From contig JAYFPE010000028.1 of NCBI GenBank assembly GCA_034928145.1, positions 1 to 52,331 on the forward strand: DNA of 52,331 nucleotides, given 5' to 3'. Numbering within the stretch: the stretch's first letter is position 1; each line of letters opens with the position of its first letter. Below the pieces are notes generated by a model. It was not told where the DNA came from. It saw nothing but the letters and a program-made list of their open reading frames with translations, and searched no databases. Source of the stretch: Pelethousia sp034928145 (GTDB taxonomy: Bacteria; Bacillota; Clostridia; Christensenellales; CAG-138). The translations under genes and the position numbers were made by a program. Shown in pieces: positions 15,558 through 24,349 of the stretch.

Positions 15558-17912
15558 TTAGTTCTCTTCGCCCTCCTGGGGAGTGAAAGCGGAAAATAGG
15601 TCTGCCAGAGAGGTCGTGGATTGCGGCACGGGCGGCAGGTCGTAATCCGAATCCTCACGGCGGGGACGGCGCTCACGACGCTCGCCACGGTCTGCGGCGG
15701 GGGCGCTGCTGCGCTCAAAGGTGCGCTCATGGCGCTCGGGGCGGTCAGTCCGCTCAGGGCGCTCCGGCCGTTCGCTAGTGGGCGCGCGATGCTCAGCGCG
15801 CTCCTGCGCAATGCGTTCACGCTCGGCCCGCTCGGCTGCCAGCTGCTCGGCGATTTCGGGATTCTCCTCCAGGATGACCTCGCGGCGGCTGAGGCTGATG
15901 CGCTTGGCTTCGGGGTTGACATCCAGCACCTTGCAGCGCACGATATCGCCTACATTGATCTCATCCTCAACCTTATCGATGCGCTTTACGCCCACCTGGG
16001 AGATGTGGATCAAGCCGTCGATAGTGGGCTCTAGGGCCACGAAAGCGCCAAAGGGAACGATGCGAACCACCTTGCCCTCCACGATGGAACCAACGGGGTA
16101 TTTCTGATCCGCCATGGTCCAGGGTTTGGGCTGAAGCTGCTTATAGCCGAGGGAAACGCGTTGCTTTTCAACATCGACATCCCGAATCAACAGATCGACT
16201 TCCTGGCCGATGGAAAGCACATCGGAAGGATGCTTTACGCGGCCCCAGGCAACATCCGTTACATGGACGAGGCCGTCGATGCCGCCGATATCAACAAACG
16301 CGCCAAAATCGGTGAGCCTGCGAACGACGCCGTGCACCTTGGAACCTACGACCAGCTGACCCCAGAGTTCCTTGCGCTTTTGATCTGCTTCCTCCATCAT
16401 AACGGCCTTATGGGAGGCGACGATGCGCTTGCGGGCTTTATCGACCTCAATGACCTTCAGGCTCAGGGGCTGGCCTACGTATTCGCCAATGTTTTCAACA
16501 TATTTGGTCGAAAGCTGGGAAGCCGGGATGAAGGCGCGAATGCCCTCGATGGTGGCGATCAGGCCGCCCTTGACGACCTCCTTGCCCATGCCCTCGAAGA
16601 CCTTGTTTTGGATGTCCTCATCCTCCATCAAGTCATCCCAGAGCTTTTTGCTTTCGACGTTCTTACGGGAGAGCAGCACATTGCCCTCACCATCATTAAC
16701 CTTGAGAACCTCGACCTCGATCTCGTCGCCTACCTTGATGCTATCGGCAGGGTCGATATCGGGGTTGGCAGAGAATTCGCTGCGTGGGATATAGCCATCC
16801 GCTTTATAGCCGATATCGATGCCCACTTCGCCGTTAACGATCTGAAGCACGGTGCCCTTGATGATCTGCCCGTTACGGATGCGGACCAGGGTTTTTTCGA
16901 ATGCTTCCTCGAAGCTGGGCTCGGCTGTATCTTCCACCGCGGGCGCGGAGGCTTCCGCTGCCTCGGGGGCTTGCGCCTCAGGTTCCGCCACGGGAGCCTC
17001 GGCCGGCACGGATGTCTCGACGGTAGCTGCTTCTTGTGCCTCTACCTTTTCAATTTCGGGGCTTTCAGCCATCGTCTTTTCCAGTTCGCTCATTCTTGTT
17101 ATAACCTCCATTATTATCCAAATCGGCGTCGAAGCGCCTCCAACAACCCCTATTATATCATTTGTATCAATATTTTCAAGCAAAACTTCATCTGGATTTG
17201 CTATAGATTGCACTTGTTTACAGTATTTTTTGCAAATGTCAGCCAGCTTTTGCGTATTCGAGCTGTGATGACCGCCGACTACCAGTATGTGTGTACATTT
17301 TTTACTTAGCTGGGCGGCTTCCTCTTGCCTTTGAGAGGTAGACGGGCAAATGGTGGCGTAATAGCGAAAATCGTTAATTTTTGCGCGCAGGATCGCGGCT
17401 ACGGCCTCAAAATCCTTCTTTTGCGCCGTGGTTTGGGATACCAGGCATGCCAATTCCATGGCGGGCAGGGCCTCGGCTTCCCCGATGCTTTGCAGGATAC
17501 GAACGTCTGCGCCCCGGGCGTGACCGGCGATGCCCCGCACCTCCGGATGATCCGCAGCACCGAAGATCAAAATAGGGCAGCCCGCCGCGGCCTGCTCCTC
17601 TACGATGCGGTGGATGCGGCTCACAAAGGGGCAGGTCGCATCCGTAACGGCTCCGGCCCGCGCCTCCAGCGCGGCCCGGTCTTCAGGCGAGAGCCCGTGG
17701 GAACGGATTACGACATGCGCGCCGATGGGCACCTCTAAAAGCGTCCGGGCTACGTGAATGCCCTCACCCTCCAGCTTTTCTATCACGGCGCTATTATGGA
17801 TCAATTCGCCATAGGTATAGACGGTGCCGTCGCCGGCAGCCGTTCGGGCCATCTCCATAGCACGCTCCACACCAAAGCAAAAGCCTATATTTTGCGCCGT
17901 AAGGACTTTCAT
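15558..17912 (-). CDS. ispH: IspH-ribosomal protein S1 fusion (HMBPP reductase plus four S1 domains)
   Basis: A 784-residue fusion known from Clostridia. Residues 1 to about 272 are 4-hydroxy-3-methylbut-2-enyl diphosphate reductase, the last enzyme of the MEP isoprenoid pathway; the three [4Fe-4S] cysteines are C12, C94 and C189. HN (39-40), SHG (71-73), DHPE and SSNT line the active site. After an Ala/Pro/Glu-rich linker (about 280-335) come four S1 RNA-binding domains (about 345-415, 430-500, 520-590, 605-675). The last two are the most canonical (DFGAFVDIGGIDGLVH, PFGAFVALEPTIDGLIH). A disordered R/E-rich tail ends the protein. Within the linker, M274 (17093) has GGAGG 11 bases upstream, so free S1 could also be made. 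The start overlaps the plsC stop by four bases. Confidence 0.95.
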   Translation of the reverse strand: MKVLTAQNIGFCFGVERAMEMARTAAGDGTVYTYGELIHNSAVIEKLEGEGIHVARTLLEVPIGAHVVIRSHGLSPEDRAALEARAGAVTDATCPFVSRIHRIVEEQAAAGCPILIFGAADHPEVRGIAGHARGADVRILQSIGEAEALPAMELACLVSQTTAQKKDFEAVAAILRAKINDFRYYATICPSTSQRQEEAAQLSKKCTHILVVGGHHSSNTQKLADICKKYCKQVQSIANPDEVLLENIDTNDIIGVVGGASTPIWIIMEVITRMSELEKTMAESPEIEKVEAQEAATVETSVPAEAPVAEPEAQAPEAAEASAPAVEDTAEPSFEEAFEKTLVRIRNGQIIKGTVLQIVNGEVGIDIGYKADGYIPRSEFSANPDIDPADSIKVGDEIEVEVLKVNDGEGNVLLSRKNVESKKLWDDLMEDEDIQNKVFEGMGKEVVKGGLIATIEGIRAFIPASQLSTKYVENIGEYVGQPLSLKVIEVDKARKRIVASHKAVMMEEADQKRKELWGQLVVGSKVHGVVRRLTDFGAFVDIGGIDGLVHVTDVAWGRVKHPSDVLSIGQEVDLLIRDVDVEKQRVSLGYKQLQPKPWTMADQKYPVGSIVEGKVVRIVPFGAFVALEPTIDGLIHISQVGVKRIDKVEDEINVGDIVRCKVLDVNPEAKRISLSRREVILEENPEIAEQLAAERAERERIAQERAEHRAPTSERPERPERTDRPERHERTFERSSAPAADRGERRERRPRREDSDYDLPPVPQSTTSLADLFSAFTPQEGEEN

Positions 17913-18505
17913 AGCGCCTCCTGCAGCTTGTCTTTGAGCGCCAGAATTGCGGCTTCAAGCGCGCTGGTCAGGGCCGCCGCCTGCTCAGAACGGGGCAGAC
18001 CCGCCACGACCTCCGCCGCCGGGATAGGCTCGCCCACGATCAGCTTAGGGCGCTGGGTGCGGTAGCTGCTGGGGTGAATATAGATGGGTACCAGAGGCGC
18101 GCCGCTACGAAGGGCCAGGAAAGCGGCGCCGTTTTCAAATTCATCCAGTTCGAAGGTAACGGAACGCTTGCCCTCGGGAAAAATGCCGAATACCTTGCCC
18201 GATTTAAGCAACTGCATGGCATTGCGCAAAGAGGCTAGATCCGTGGCCCTTCGGTTTACGGGAAAGGCGAAGAGCGCCTTAAAGAACCAGCGGCCCAATG
18301 GCTTTTCAAATAGCTCCTTCTTGGCCATGAAGTGGACGTTGCGGCCGGCCAGCAGGGCAATGAGCAAGGGATCCGCCATAGAGATATGGTTGGATATAAA
18401 AATGGCGGGGCCTTTGATATTAAGTCCCTTGCGGTTGATGACCCTGGGTCGCCAAAAAAGCAGAATGAACGGGCCGATCAGATACTTGACGATAATGTAA
18501 AACAC
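17909..18505 (-). CDS. plsC: 1-acyl-sn-glycerol-3-phosphate acyltransferase
   Basis: A membrane enzyme that acylates lysophosphatidic acid to phosphatidic acid. The 198-residue protein has an N-terminal hydrophobic segment (about 1-18), the catalytic H-x4-D in NHISMADPL (about 39-47), and the substrate-binding block FPEGKRS (about 113-119). Its length is at the short end of the family. It sits in a cmk-plsC-ispH/rpsA operon, an order common in Clostridia, six bases after cmk and overlapping ispH by four. Confidence 0.93.
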   Translation of the reverse strand: MFYIIVKYLIGPFILLFWRPRVINRKGLNIKGPAIFISNHISMADPLLIALLAGRNVHFMAKKELFEKPLGRWFFKALFAFPVNRRATDLASLRNAMQLLKSGKVFGIFPEGKRSVTFELDEFENGAAFLALRSGAPLVPIYIHPSSYRTQRPKLIVGEPIPAAEVVAGLPRSEQAAALTSALEAAILALKDKLQEAL

Positions 18506-18510
18506 AGCGC

Positions 18511-19206
18511 TTACTCCCCTTCCCCGATCCTTTGGGGCAGATGGCAGAGCACAGCCGCCACAGCCTCGTCTTCGCTCATCATGGTCGTATCGATGTAGAT
18601 CGCCTCCGGCACACGCACCAGCGGCGCGAAGGCTCGTGTGCTGTCGTTATGATCCCGCCGGGCGATCTGTTCTTCCATGTCCGCAAGGTGCAGATCTGCC
18701 GGGCATTGGCCTTTGGCTTTGAGTTCATCCAGCCGCCGTCTGGCCCGGGCCTGCACCGTGGCCGTGATATAAAATTTATAGGGCGCATCCGGCAGCACAA
18801 AGGAGCCAATCTCCCTGCCATCCAAGACTACGTCGTTCTTTTGCGCCACGGCGCGCTGGGCCTCGGCCAGCTTGATGCGCACGGCCGGGATGGCGCTGAT
18901 ATCCGATGCGCCCTGGGCGATCTCCTGCGTGCGGATGAGATGGGAAACATCCTCCCCGTCAAGGTAGGTATGCTGCACGCCATCTATGCTTTTGGCGTAT
19001 ATCTCCGTTTGCGTGAGCAGCGGAATCACGGCTTGTTCATCGAGCGGGCTAATGCCCTGGCGCATGGCTTTGAGGGCCATAGCCCGATACATAGCCCCGG
19101 TATCGAGATAGAGGATGCCTAATTCCCTGGCTACCCCTTTGGCGATGGTGCTCTTGCCCGCGCCGGCGGGACCGTCGATGGCGATGTTTACATGCATGAA
19201 AAACAC
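18511..19206 (-). CDS. cmk: Cytidylate kinase
   Basis: This kinase phosphorylates CMP and dCMP for nucleic-acid and phospholipid precursors. The P-loop is GPAGAGKST, followed by YLDTGAMYRA, and the C-terminal region contains the LID arginines (RARRR and ARRDHNDSTR). I choose the GTG at 19206 because AAGGAAGG lies five bases before it; the in-frame ATG nine bases later would leave the SD 14 bases away. The protein has 231 residues, normal for the family. It is the first gene of the cmk-plsC-ispH/rpsA operon. The 116-base gap before it (19207-19322) holds no gene and no promoter I can assign. Confidence 0.95.
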   Translation of the reverse strand: MFFMHVNIAIDGPAGAGKSTIAKGVARELGILYLDTGAMYRAMALKAMRQGISPLDEQAVIPLLTQTEIYAKSIDGVQHTYLDGEDVSHLIRTQEIAQGASDISAIPAVRIKLAEAQRAVAQKNDVVLDGREIGSFVLPDAPYKFYITATVQARARRRLDELKAKGQCPADLHLADMEEQIARRDHNDSTRAFAPLVRVPEAIYIDTTMMSEDEAVAAVLCHLPQRIGEGE

Positions 19207-19322
19207 ACAAGCCTTCCTTCATTACAACTATGTGTAAATGTGAGGCCGTCGTGCATGGCGGCCGTATACAGCCTAAGACTGTTACTATCTTGATTTTAAT
19301 GTATTTGCCGATCCGCCGTTTT

Positions 19323-20552
19323 TTAAACGCTGCGGCCGGCCAGCGCGCCGGTAGAGTAAGCGATTTGCAGGTTGAAACCGCCCGTATAGGCGTCGGTATC
19401 AATAATCTCGCCCGCAAAAAACAAGCCTGGAACCAGTTTGGATTCCATCGTGGAGGCGTTGATCTCCTTCACGTTGACCCCGCCCCGGGTGATCACGGCC
19501 TCTTCAATGCCCCTGGCCCGTTCCACCGTAAGCGGTAGGGCTTTTAGCAGGGCGCAGAGGGCTTGACGTTGAGGCCGGCTTACCTCGGCGGCCTTGATAT
19601 CGGCTGGTATGGCGCTAAGCTTCACCACGATGGGGATGAGCTTGGAGGGCAGGAGTTCATCCAGCGAATTGGCGAAACGGCGGCGGGCGTTCTTTTCAAA
19701 GTCGCGCATAAGACGGTTATCCAGCGCATCCGGGCTAAGGCCAGGCTTAAGGTCGATGAAAAGAGCGCAGCCCGCGGGATTATCCGCTATGCGGCTGCTG
19801 GCCGAAAGCACCAACGGGCCGGATACGCCGAAGTGGGTGAAAAGCATTTCGCCCAGCTCGGAAAAGACCACCTTGCCATTTCTCTCGGCCCGCAGGGTCA
19901 CGTTACGAAGGGAAAGGCCCATTGCAAGCTCCGGCCAATCTTCTTTGGTGACCAGAGAAATCAGTGAAGGTTTGCATGGCGTAATGGTATGGCCAAGGCT
20001 TCGGGCCATAGCGTAGCCTTCACCGGTAGAACCCGTGCCGGGGTAGCTCAGGCCGCCGGTGCAAAGGATGACCGCGTCGTAAGCTTCCTTCTGATTATTG
20101 ATGGTGAGCAGGAAAGTCCCTTCCTCTGCTTTGCGGATGGCCTCCACATGAGCGTGCAGACGGATGGCCGCTCCGCTTTGGCGCACATAGGCCGTGAGCG
20201 CGCGCAGTACGTCACTGGCATGATCCGATGCCGGAAAGACCCGGTTGCCCCGCTCCACCTTGGTGGGCGTGCCCATGCGCTCCACTAGGGCGATGATATC
20301 CTGGTTGGTGAAGCTATAAAGGGCGCTATAGAGAAATTTGGGGTTGCGAGGGATGTTTTGGAATATATCATCTACGGCGCAGGCATTGGTGAGGTTGCAG
20401 CGGCCCTTGCCGGTGATATACAGCTTTTTGCCCGTTTTTTCATTCTTTTCGAGCAGAGTGACTTCATGGCCTCTGGATGCGGCCTCTCCGGCGGCCAGCA
20501 TACCTGCGGGGCCACCGCCGATCACGGCCACCCGCTTTTTTTCCGTTATCAT
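19323..20552 (-). CDS. HI0933/YhiN-family flavoprotein
   Basis: A 409-residue NAD(P)/FAD-dependent oxidoreductase of unknown substrate. The Rossmann FAD motif is VAVIGGGPAGMLAAGEAASRG (about 8-28). It is followed by GRCNLTNA, a family hallmark, and a second nucleotide segment ILCTGGLSYPGTGSTGEGYAMA. The C-terminus has the conserved GGVNVKEINASTMESK and GLFFAGEIIDTDAYTGGFNLQIA. Homologues have been annotated as aminoacetone oxidase-like. It overlaps the RpiR-type regulator upstream by four bases and follows it in the same operon, which might mean shared regulation, but no sugar link is evident. Confidence 0.88.
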   Translation of the reverse strand: MITEKKRVAVIGGGPAGMLAAGEAASRGHEVTLLEKNEKTGKKLYITGKGRCNLTNACAVDDIFQNIPRNPKFLYSALYSFTNQDIIALVERMGTPTKVERGNRVFPASDHASDVLRALTAYVRQSGAAIRLHAHVEAIRKAEEGTFLLTINNQKEAYDAVILCTGGLSYPGTGSTGEGYAMARSLGHTITPCKPSLISLVTKEDWPELAMGLSLRNVTLRAERNGKVVFSELGEMLFTHFGVSGPLVLSASSRIADNPAGCALFIDLKPGLSPDALDNRLMRDFEKNARRRFANSLDELLPSKLIPIVVKLSAIPADIKAAEVSRPQRQALCALLKALPLTVERARGIEEAVITRGGVNVKEINASTMESKLVPGLFFAGEIIDTDAYTGGFNLQIAYSTGALAGRSV

Positions 20553-21430
20553 TTGCCCCGCCCCGTGGGAGTCTCCCTGGCGGAAATATAAACCTTTTGC
20601 CGCTTCCAGATGCTTTCGAGCTTATCCAGCCGCTCGTGCACATCATCCTTGCGGCGCAGGCTAGCCGCTACGATTAGGGCATTGATCAGGCTCAAGGGTG
20701 CGGTGAGGGAATCCGCAAAGGAGGCCATGTCGCTGCGGGCCATCAGCACGTAATCCGCCAGCTCGGCAATGGGTGAAAATATCCCATCTGTAATGGCCGC
20801 CACCCTAGCGCCCATGCTCTTTGCAAAGGCAAGGGTTTCCACGGTGCGGGTGGAGTAGCGCGGGAAGCTAATGCCCAGGCATAGGTCGCCCGGCCCAATG
20901 CGGAGCATGCTCTCGTAGGCATCTCCGAAAGAAGGGTTAACCGTGATCACATTATCCAGAACAAAGCCCAGGTAATAGCCCAAAAACTGCGCCAGCGGCG
21001 AAGCGCTTTTCATGCCCACAATGTAGACCTTACCTGCTGTAAAAAGCTCGTCCACCACCTTGTTAAAGGTGGCGCTATCCGCCATGTCAATGGTGGCGCG
21101 CAGGTTGGAGATATCGCTTTTGAGCACATTCGTGAGTACTTCGTTCGGCTCTAGTTCCGAGGTAAGCTGGATGCGCTGTACGGCTGTGAGGCGGTTGCGG
21201 ATCAACTCCTGCAGAGAGCGCTGCAGCTCCGGATAGCCGTCATAACCCAGGGCGTAGGCAAAGCGCACCACCGTGGATTCGCTCACGCCCACCGTGTGCC
21301 CCATGCGGGCTGCCGTGATGAAGGCCGCTTTGTCGTAATTTTCCATGATATAATTGGCCAGCAGTTTCTGCCCTTTGCTAAAGCTGACGTAGTGCTGGTT
21401 GATTCGAATCAGCAGATCCGCGTTTTCCAT
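20549..21430 (-). CDS. MurR/RpiR-family transcriptional regulator
   Basis: A 293-residue regulator with an N-terminal helix-turn-helix domain (about 1-77, with VGVSESTVVRFAYALGYDGYPELQ) and a C-terminal SIS sugar-isomerase domain (about 125-255, with VYIVGMKSASPLAQFLGYYLG). Such proteins usually sense phosphosugars and control nearby sugar or amino-sugar genes. No such gene is adjacent; it lies between surE and an HI0933 flavoprotein, three bases after the surE stop. The ligand and targets are therefore unknown. Confidence 0.9.
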   Translation of the reverse strand: MENADLLIRINQHYVSFSKGQKLLANYIMENYDKAAFITAARMGHTVGVSESTVVRFAYALGYDGYPELQRSLQELIRNRLTAVQRIQLTSELEPNEVLTNVLKSDISNLRATIDMADSATFNKVVDELFTAGKVYIVGMKSASPLAQFLGYYLGFVLDNVITVNPSFGDAYESMLRIGPGDLCLGISFPRYSTRTVETLAFAKSMGARVAAITDGIFSPIAELADYVLMARSDMASFADSLTAPLSLINALIVAASLRRKDDVHERLDKLESIWKRQKVYISARETPTGRGK

Positions 21431-21433
21431 GGC

Positions 21434-22213
21434 TTATCCTTCCATCCCAAGGATCCTTGGTTTTTCTTCATTTTGCAGCCGGGCAAGAGCCGCTTGATCC
21501 GTAAAATCCGTGAGCAAGGGGGTTACGGTCACATAGCCTTTCTGCACCCAGCGCACGTCGCATTCCTCTTTGGGTCCGCATTGATAAGTAGCGCCGGGGG
21601 GCGTCCAATAATATTTGCGGCCATGCGGATCCTCCCGCTCGATATACCTGCCATCGTAGACCTGGTGCGCTAAAGGCGTAAAACGCACGCCGCGCAGGTT
21701 CTCCCGCGGCAGGGCGGGCACGTTGACATTCCACAGCGGGCTGCCGCTCTTTAAAAAGGCGGGCAGCAATTCACGGGCTACCCAGGCTGCTGGGCCAAAA
21801 TCCTCGCTCTTCATGCCTACCAGGGAAACCGCCATGCTGGGCACACCCAAGAGCGCCCCCTCCATGGCCGCGGATACGGTGCCCGAATAGGTGGTATCTA
21901 CGCCCAGGTTCTGGCCGTGGTTGATGCCGGAAAGAATGCAGTCCGGTCGCTGGGCCAAATTGCCAAGGCCCACCTTTACGCAATCCGTGGGCGTGCCGTT
22001 TACGGCGTAAGCCTCGACTTCCTCCAGGCCGCTTAGGGTGATGCGGTTGGCCCGTAGGGGGGTTAAAAAGGTAAAAGAATGGCCTGCACCGCTGCGTTCG
22101 CTATCCGGCGCAACGATGGTTACCCGATGGCCGCCTCTTGCTTCCAGCTCCAACGCCAGCGTCTGGATACCGGCGGCGAAAATGCCATCGTCATTCGTGA
22201 GCATAATATGCAT
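21434..22213 (-). CDS. surE: 5'/3'-nucleotidase SurE
   Basis: A metal-dependent phosphatase acting on nucleoside monophosphates. I start at the ATG at 22213, giving 259 residues and beginning MHIMLTNDDGIFAAG, where N7 and the D8-D9 pair bind the metal. The next ligands are in VAPDSERSGAGHSFT (serine) and in the SGINHGQNLG block (asparagine), and YSGTVSAAMEG follows. GGGAGG lies 11 bases upstream. A good promoter (22273-22301) precedes it, so surE-rpiR-HI0933 form one unit. Confidence 0.95.
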   Translation of the reverse strand: MHIMLTNDDGIFAAGIQTLALELEARGGHRVTIVAPDSERSGAGHSFTFLTPLRANRITLSGLEEVEAYAVNGTPTDCVKVGLGNLAQRPDCILSGINHGQNLGVDTTYSGTVSAAMEGALLGVPSMAVSLVGMKSEDFGPAAWVARELLPAFLKSGSPLWNVNVPALPRENLRGVRFTPLAHQVYDGRYIEREDPHGRKYYWTPPGATYQCGPKEECDVRWVQKGYVTVTPLLTDFTDQAALARLQNEEKPRILGMEG

Positions 22214-22272
22214 AAGGGTGTACGCCTCCCTTCGTTGCGAAATATGATTAGAATCCTGCATGCACTTGCATC

Positions 22273-22301
22273 ATTGTAGCAAAATGGCAACCGAAATGCA
22301 A
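22273..22301 (-). promoter_or_regulatory. Sigma-A promoter of surE operon
   Basis: On the minus strand TTGCAT (22296-22301), exactly 17 bases, then TACAAT (22273-22278). The start codon is 60 bases downstream. Confidence 0.75.
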
Positions 22302-22348
22302 TCCAAATCCGTAAAAGATGCAAGTCCTGCAAAACAGGGGTGCAAATG

Positions 22349-22382
22349 ACGGAAAACGGGCGATGCAGCCGCACCACCCGTT
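22349..22382 (-). terminator. Terminator after the decarboxylase operon
   Basis: AACGGG (22355-22360) pairs with CCCGTT (22377-22382). On the minus strand the hairpin is followed only by TTCC, so it is a weak candidate. It lies 26 bases after the stop of the alpha-subunit gene. Confidence 0.45.
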
Positions 22383-22407
22383 CAGAATGTTTTCTTGTGC
22401 CGATGGA

Positions 22408-23871
22408 TCAGATGGAGAGATCCTCTACATAGAGCGTGGTCACGCCGGTAGGAGCAACCGCGGGCGCAGGCGCCGCAACCACGGGAGCGGCCTTGGGCGC
22501 GGGCGCAGCTTCGGGGGCCTTTCCCTCCTTGGCGGCCTTTCGGGCCTCAAAGAACTTCATGGCTACCTGGGGGAAGAGCGCGTAGCTGAGCACATCCTCC
22601 TCCTGCTCCATGTAGTCTTTGATCTCCTCGCGGTATTTATCCAGCTCGGGCTCGAGCAGATCCGCCGGGCGGCAGGTGATGGGCGTTTTGTCGCCAATGG
22701 CCATCTTGCGGACTTCCTCGTTTACCTCGCCGGGCAAAGAGCCGTATTCGCCGGCCAGGATAGCCTTGGATTCCTTGGTGAACGTCTTATAACGGCCCAT
22801 CAGCACGTTATACACAGCCTGGGTGCCGACGATCTGGCTGGTGGGCGTGACCAGAGGCGGATAGCCGAAGTCTTTACGAACCACGGGAATCTCGGCCAGC
22901 ACGTCGTAATACTTTTCCTCCTGCTTCGCTTCCTTGAGCTGGGAGATAAGGTTGCTAAGCATGCCGCCCGGAACCTGGTAGATGAGCGTGTTGGTATCCA
23001 CGCTGAGCACTTTGGGGTTGAGGCTGCCCTGCTCCTGGAGCTTTTGGGCGACCGTGCGAAAATGCTTAGCAGCCTCGGCCATCTTGCCAAGGTCGAGGCC
23101 AGTGTCGTACTCCGTGCCTCTAAGGGTGGCAACCAAAGATTCGGTGGCAGGCTGGGCCGTGCCGTTCGCCATGGGCGAGAGGGCGCAGTCTACGATATCC
23201 ACACCTGCCTGCACAGCCATGAGGTAGGTCATATCGCCGGTGCCGGTGGTGTTATGGGTATGCAGGTGGATCGGTACATCCACTTCGCCCTTAAGGCGCT
23301 TTACCAGGGAGTACGCATCGTAGGGCAGGAGCAGGTTTGCCATATCCTTGATGCAGATATTGTCAGCGCCCAACTGCACCAGCTCCTTGGCCAACTTTAC
23401 GAAGTAATCCTCGTTATGCACGGGGCTGATGGTGTAGCTGATGGCGGGCTCGCAAATGCCGCCATATTTCTTGGTAAATTTGATAGCCGCTTCGAGGTTG
23501 CGAATGTCGTTGAGCGCGTCAAAGATGCGAATCACATCGATGCCGTTCTCAATAGCTTTGCGGCAGAATTGCTCTACTACATCGTCAGCATAATGCTTGT
23601 AGCCCAGGATGTTCTGGCCACGGAAAAGCATTTGCAGCTTGGTATTGGGCAGGGCCTTGCGCAGCTTGCGCAGGCGGTCCCACGGGTCTTCATTGAGGAA
23701 GCGCAGGCAGCTGTCGAAGGTAGCGCCGCCCCAGCATTCCAGGGAATAATAGCCGATGCTGTCCAATATCTCGCAGGCGGGGAGCATATCCTCCAGCCGC
23801 ATACGGGTGGCTGCCTGGGATTGGTGGGCATCGCGCAGGATGGTATCCGTAATCATTACTTTATGTGCCAT
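22408..23871 (-). CDS. oadA: Oxaloacetate decarboxylase alpha subunit-like carboxyltransferase (PYC/OadA type)
   Basis: The 487-residue protein carries the HMG-CoA-lyase-like carboxyltransferase barrel: TDTILRDAHQS with the metal-binding aspartate near the start, the lysine in ICIKDMANLL that is carbamylated in homologues, and the metal histidines in HLHTHNTTGTG. A PYC/OADA C-terminal domain follows (to about 440). An Ala/Pro tail ends in TTLYVEDLSI, with no biotin domain. The biotin carrier is the separate gene just upstream (53-base gap). It should transfer CO2 between oxaloacetate or pyruvate and biotin. Whether it drives a sodium pump depends on a beta subunit that is not in this window; pyruvate-carboxylase or transcarboxylase roles are possible. 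Confidence 0.88.
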   Translation of the reverse strand: MAHKVMITDTILRDAHQSQAATRMRLEDMLPACEILDSIGYYSLECWGGATFDSCLRFLNEDPWDRLRKLRKALPNTKLQMLFRGQNILGYKHYADDVVEQFCRKAIENGIDVIRIFDALNDIRNLEAAIKFTKKYGGICEPAISYTISPVHNEDYFVKLAKELVQLGADNICIKDMANLLLPYDAYSLVKRLKGEVDVPIHLHTHNTTGTGDMTYLMAVQAGVDIVDCALSPMANGTAQPATESLVATLRGTEYDTGLDLGKMAEAAKHFRTVAQKLQEQGSLNPKVLSVDTNTLIYQVPGGMLSNLISQLKEAKQEEKYYDVLAEIPVVRKDFGYPPLVTPTSQIVGTQAVYNVLMGRYKTFTKESKAILAGEYGSLPGEVNEEVRKMAIGDKTPITCRPADLLEPELDKYREEIKDYMEQEEDVLSYALFPQVAMKFFEARKAAKEGKAPEAAPAPKAAPVVAAPAPAVAPTGVTTLYVEDLSI

Positions 23872-23924
23872 TCATTAAACCTCCTATCAAACGGCGAGGC
23901 GCGCGGCGCGAAGATGCCTTAGCC

Positions 23925-24302
23925 TTAGGCTAAAACCAACAGCACGTCGCCGGAATTGACGGTAGAACCTTTGGCAACGTTGACGGCGACGATCTTGGCG
24001 TCGCGGGGAGCCAGGATCTCGTTTTCCATCTTCATCGCTTCGAGGATCAGCAGCACGGAGCCGCTCTTTACGGAATCGCCGGGCTTTACGCGCACATCCA
24101 GGATGTTGCCGGGCATGGGGCTTTCTACAGACTCCTGGCCGGCGGATGCCGCAACGGGCGCTGCTGCGGGAGCAGGCGCGGCCACAGGGGCCGCAACAGG
24201 CGCGGCGGCTACGGGGGTGACGGCGGGAGCAGCGCCCGCGGCGATTTCCTCGACTTCGATCTCATAGGAAGAACCGTTGACATTGACGATGAATTTACGC
24301 AT
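23925..24302 (-). CDS. Biotin carboxyl carrier protein (decarboxylase-type)
   Basis: A 125-residue carrier. Residues 1-20 form a small beta segment (MRKFIVNVNGSSYEIEVEEI), followed by an Ala/Pro-rich flexible linker (about 22-55), then a biotinyl domain with the biotinylation motif EAMKMEN at K91. It shuttles CO2 between the carboxyltransferase encoded next door and its partner. The layout matches GcdC/MmdC-type carriers of sodium-pumping decarboxylases and the last part of pyruvate carboxylase. An AGGAGG-like SD precedes the start. Confidence 0.93.
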   Translation of the reverse strand: MRKFIVNVNGSSYEIEVEEIAAGAAPAVTPVAAAPVAAPVAAPAPAAAPVAASAGQESVESPMPGNILDVRVKPGDSVKSGSVLLILEAMKMENEILAPRDAKIVAVNVAKGSTVNSGDVLLVLA

Positions 24303-24349
24303 GGAATATCCTCCTGTAAATTTAGAATGGTGGGTGGTAGCGGTTAAGG

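Noticed and set aside
16161..17309. 382-codon plus-strand open frame over ispH-rpsA
   Set aside because: Antisense shadow; the minus strand carries all IspH cysteines and S1 domains.
22318..23922. 534-codon open frame on the plus strand over the carboxyltransferase gene
   Set aside because: Mirror frame of a well-conserved gene on the other strand, with low-complexity composition and no start signal.
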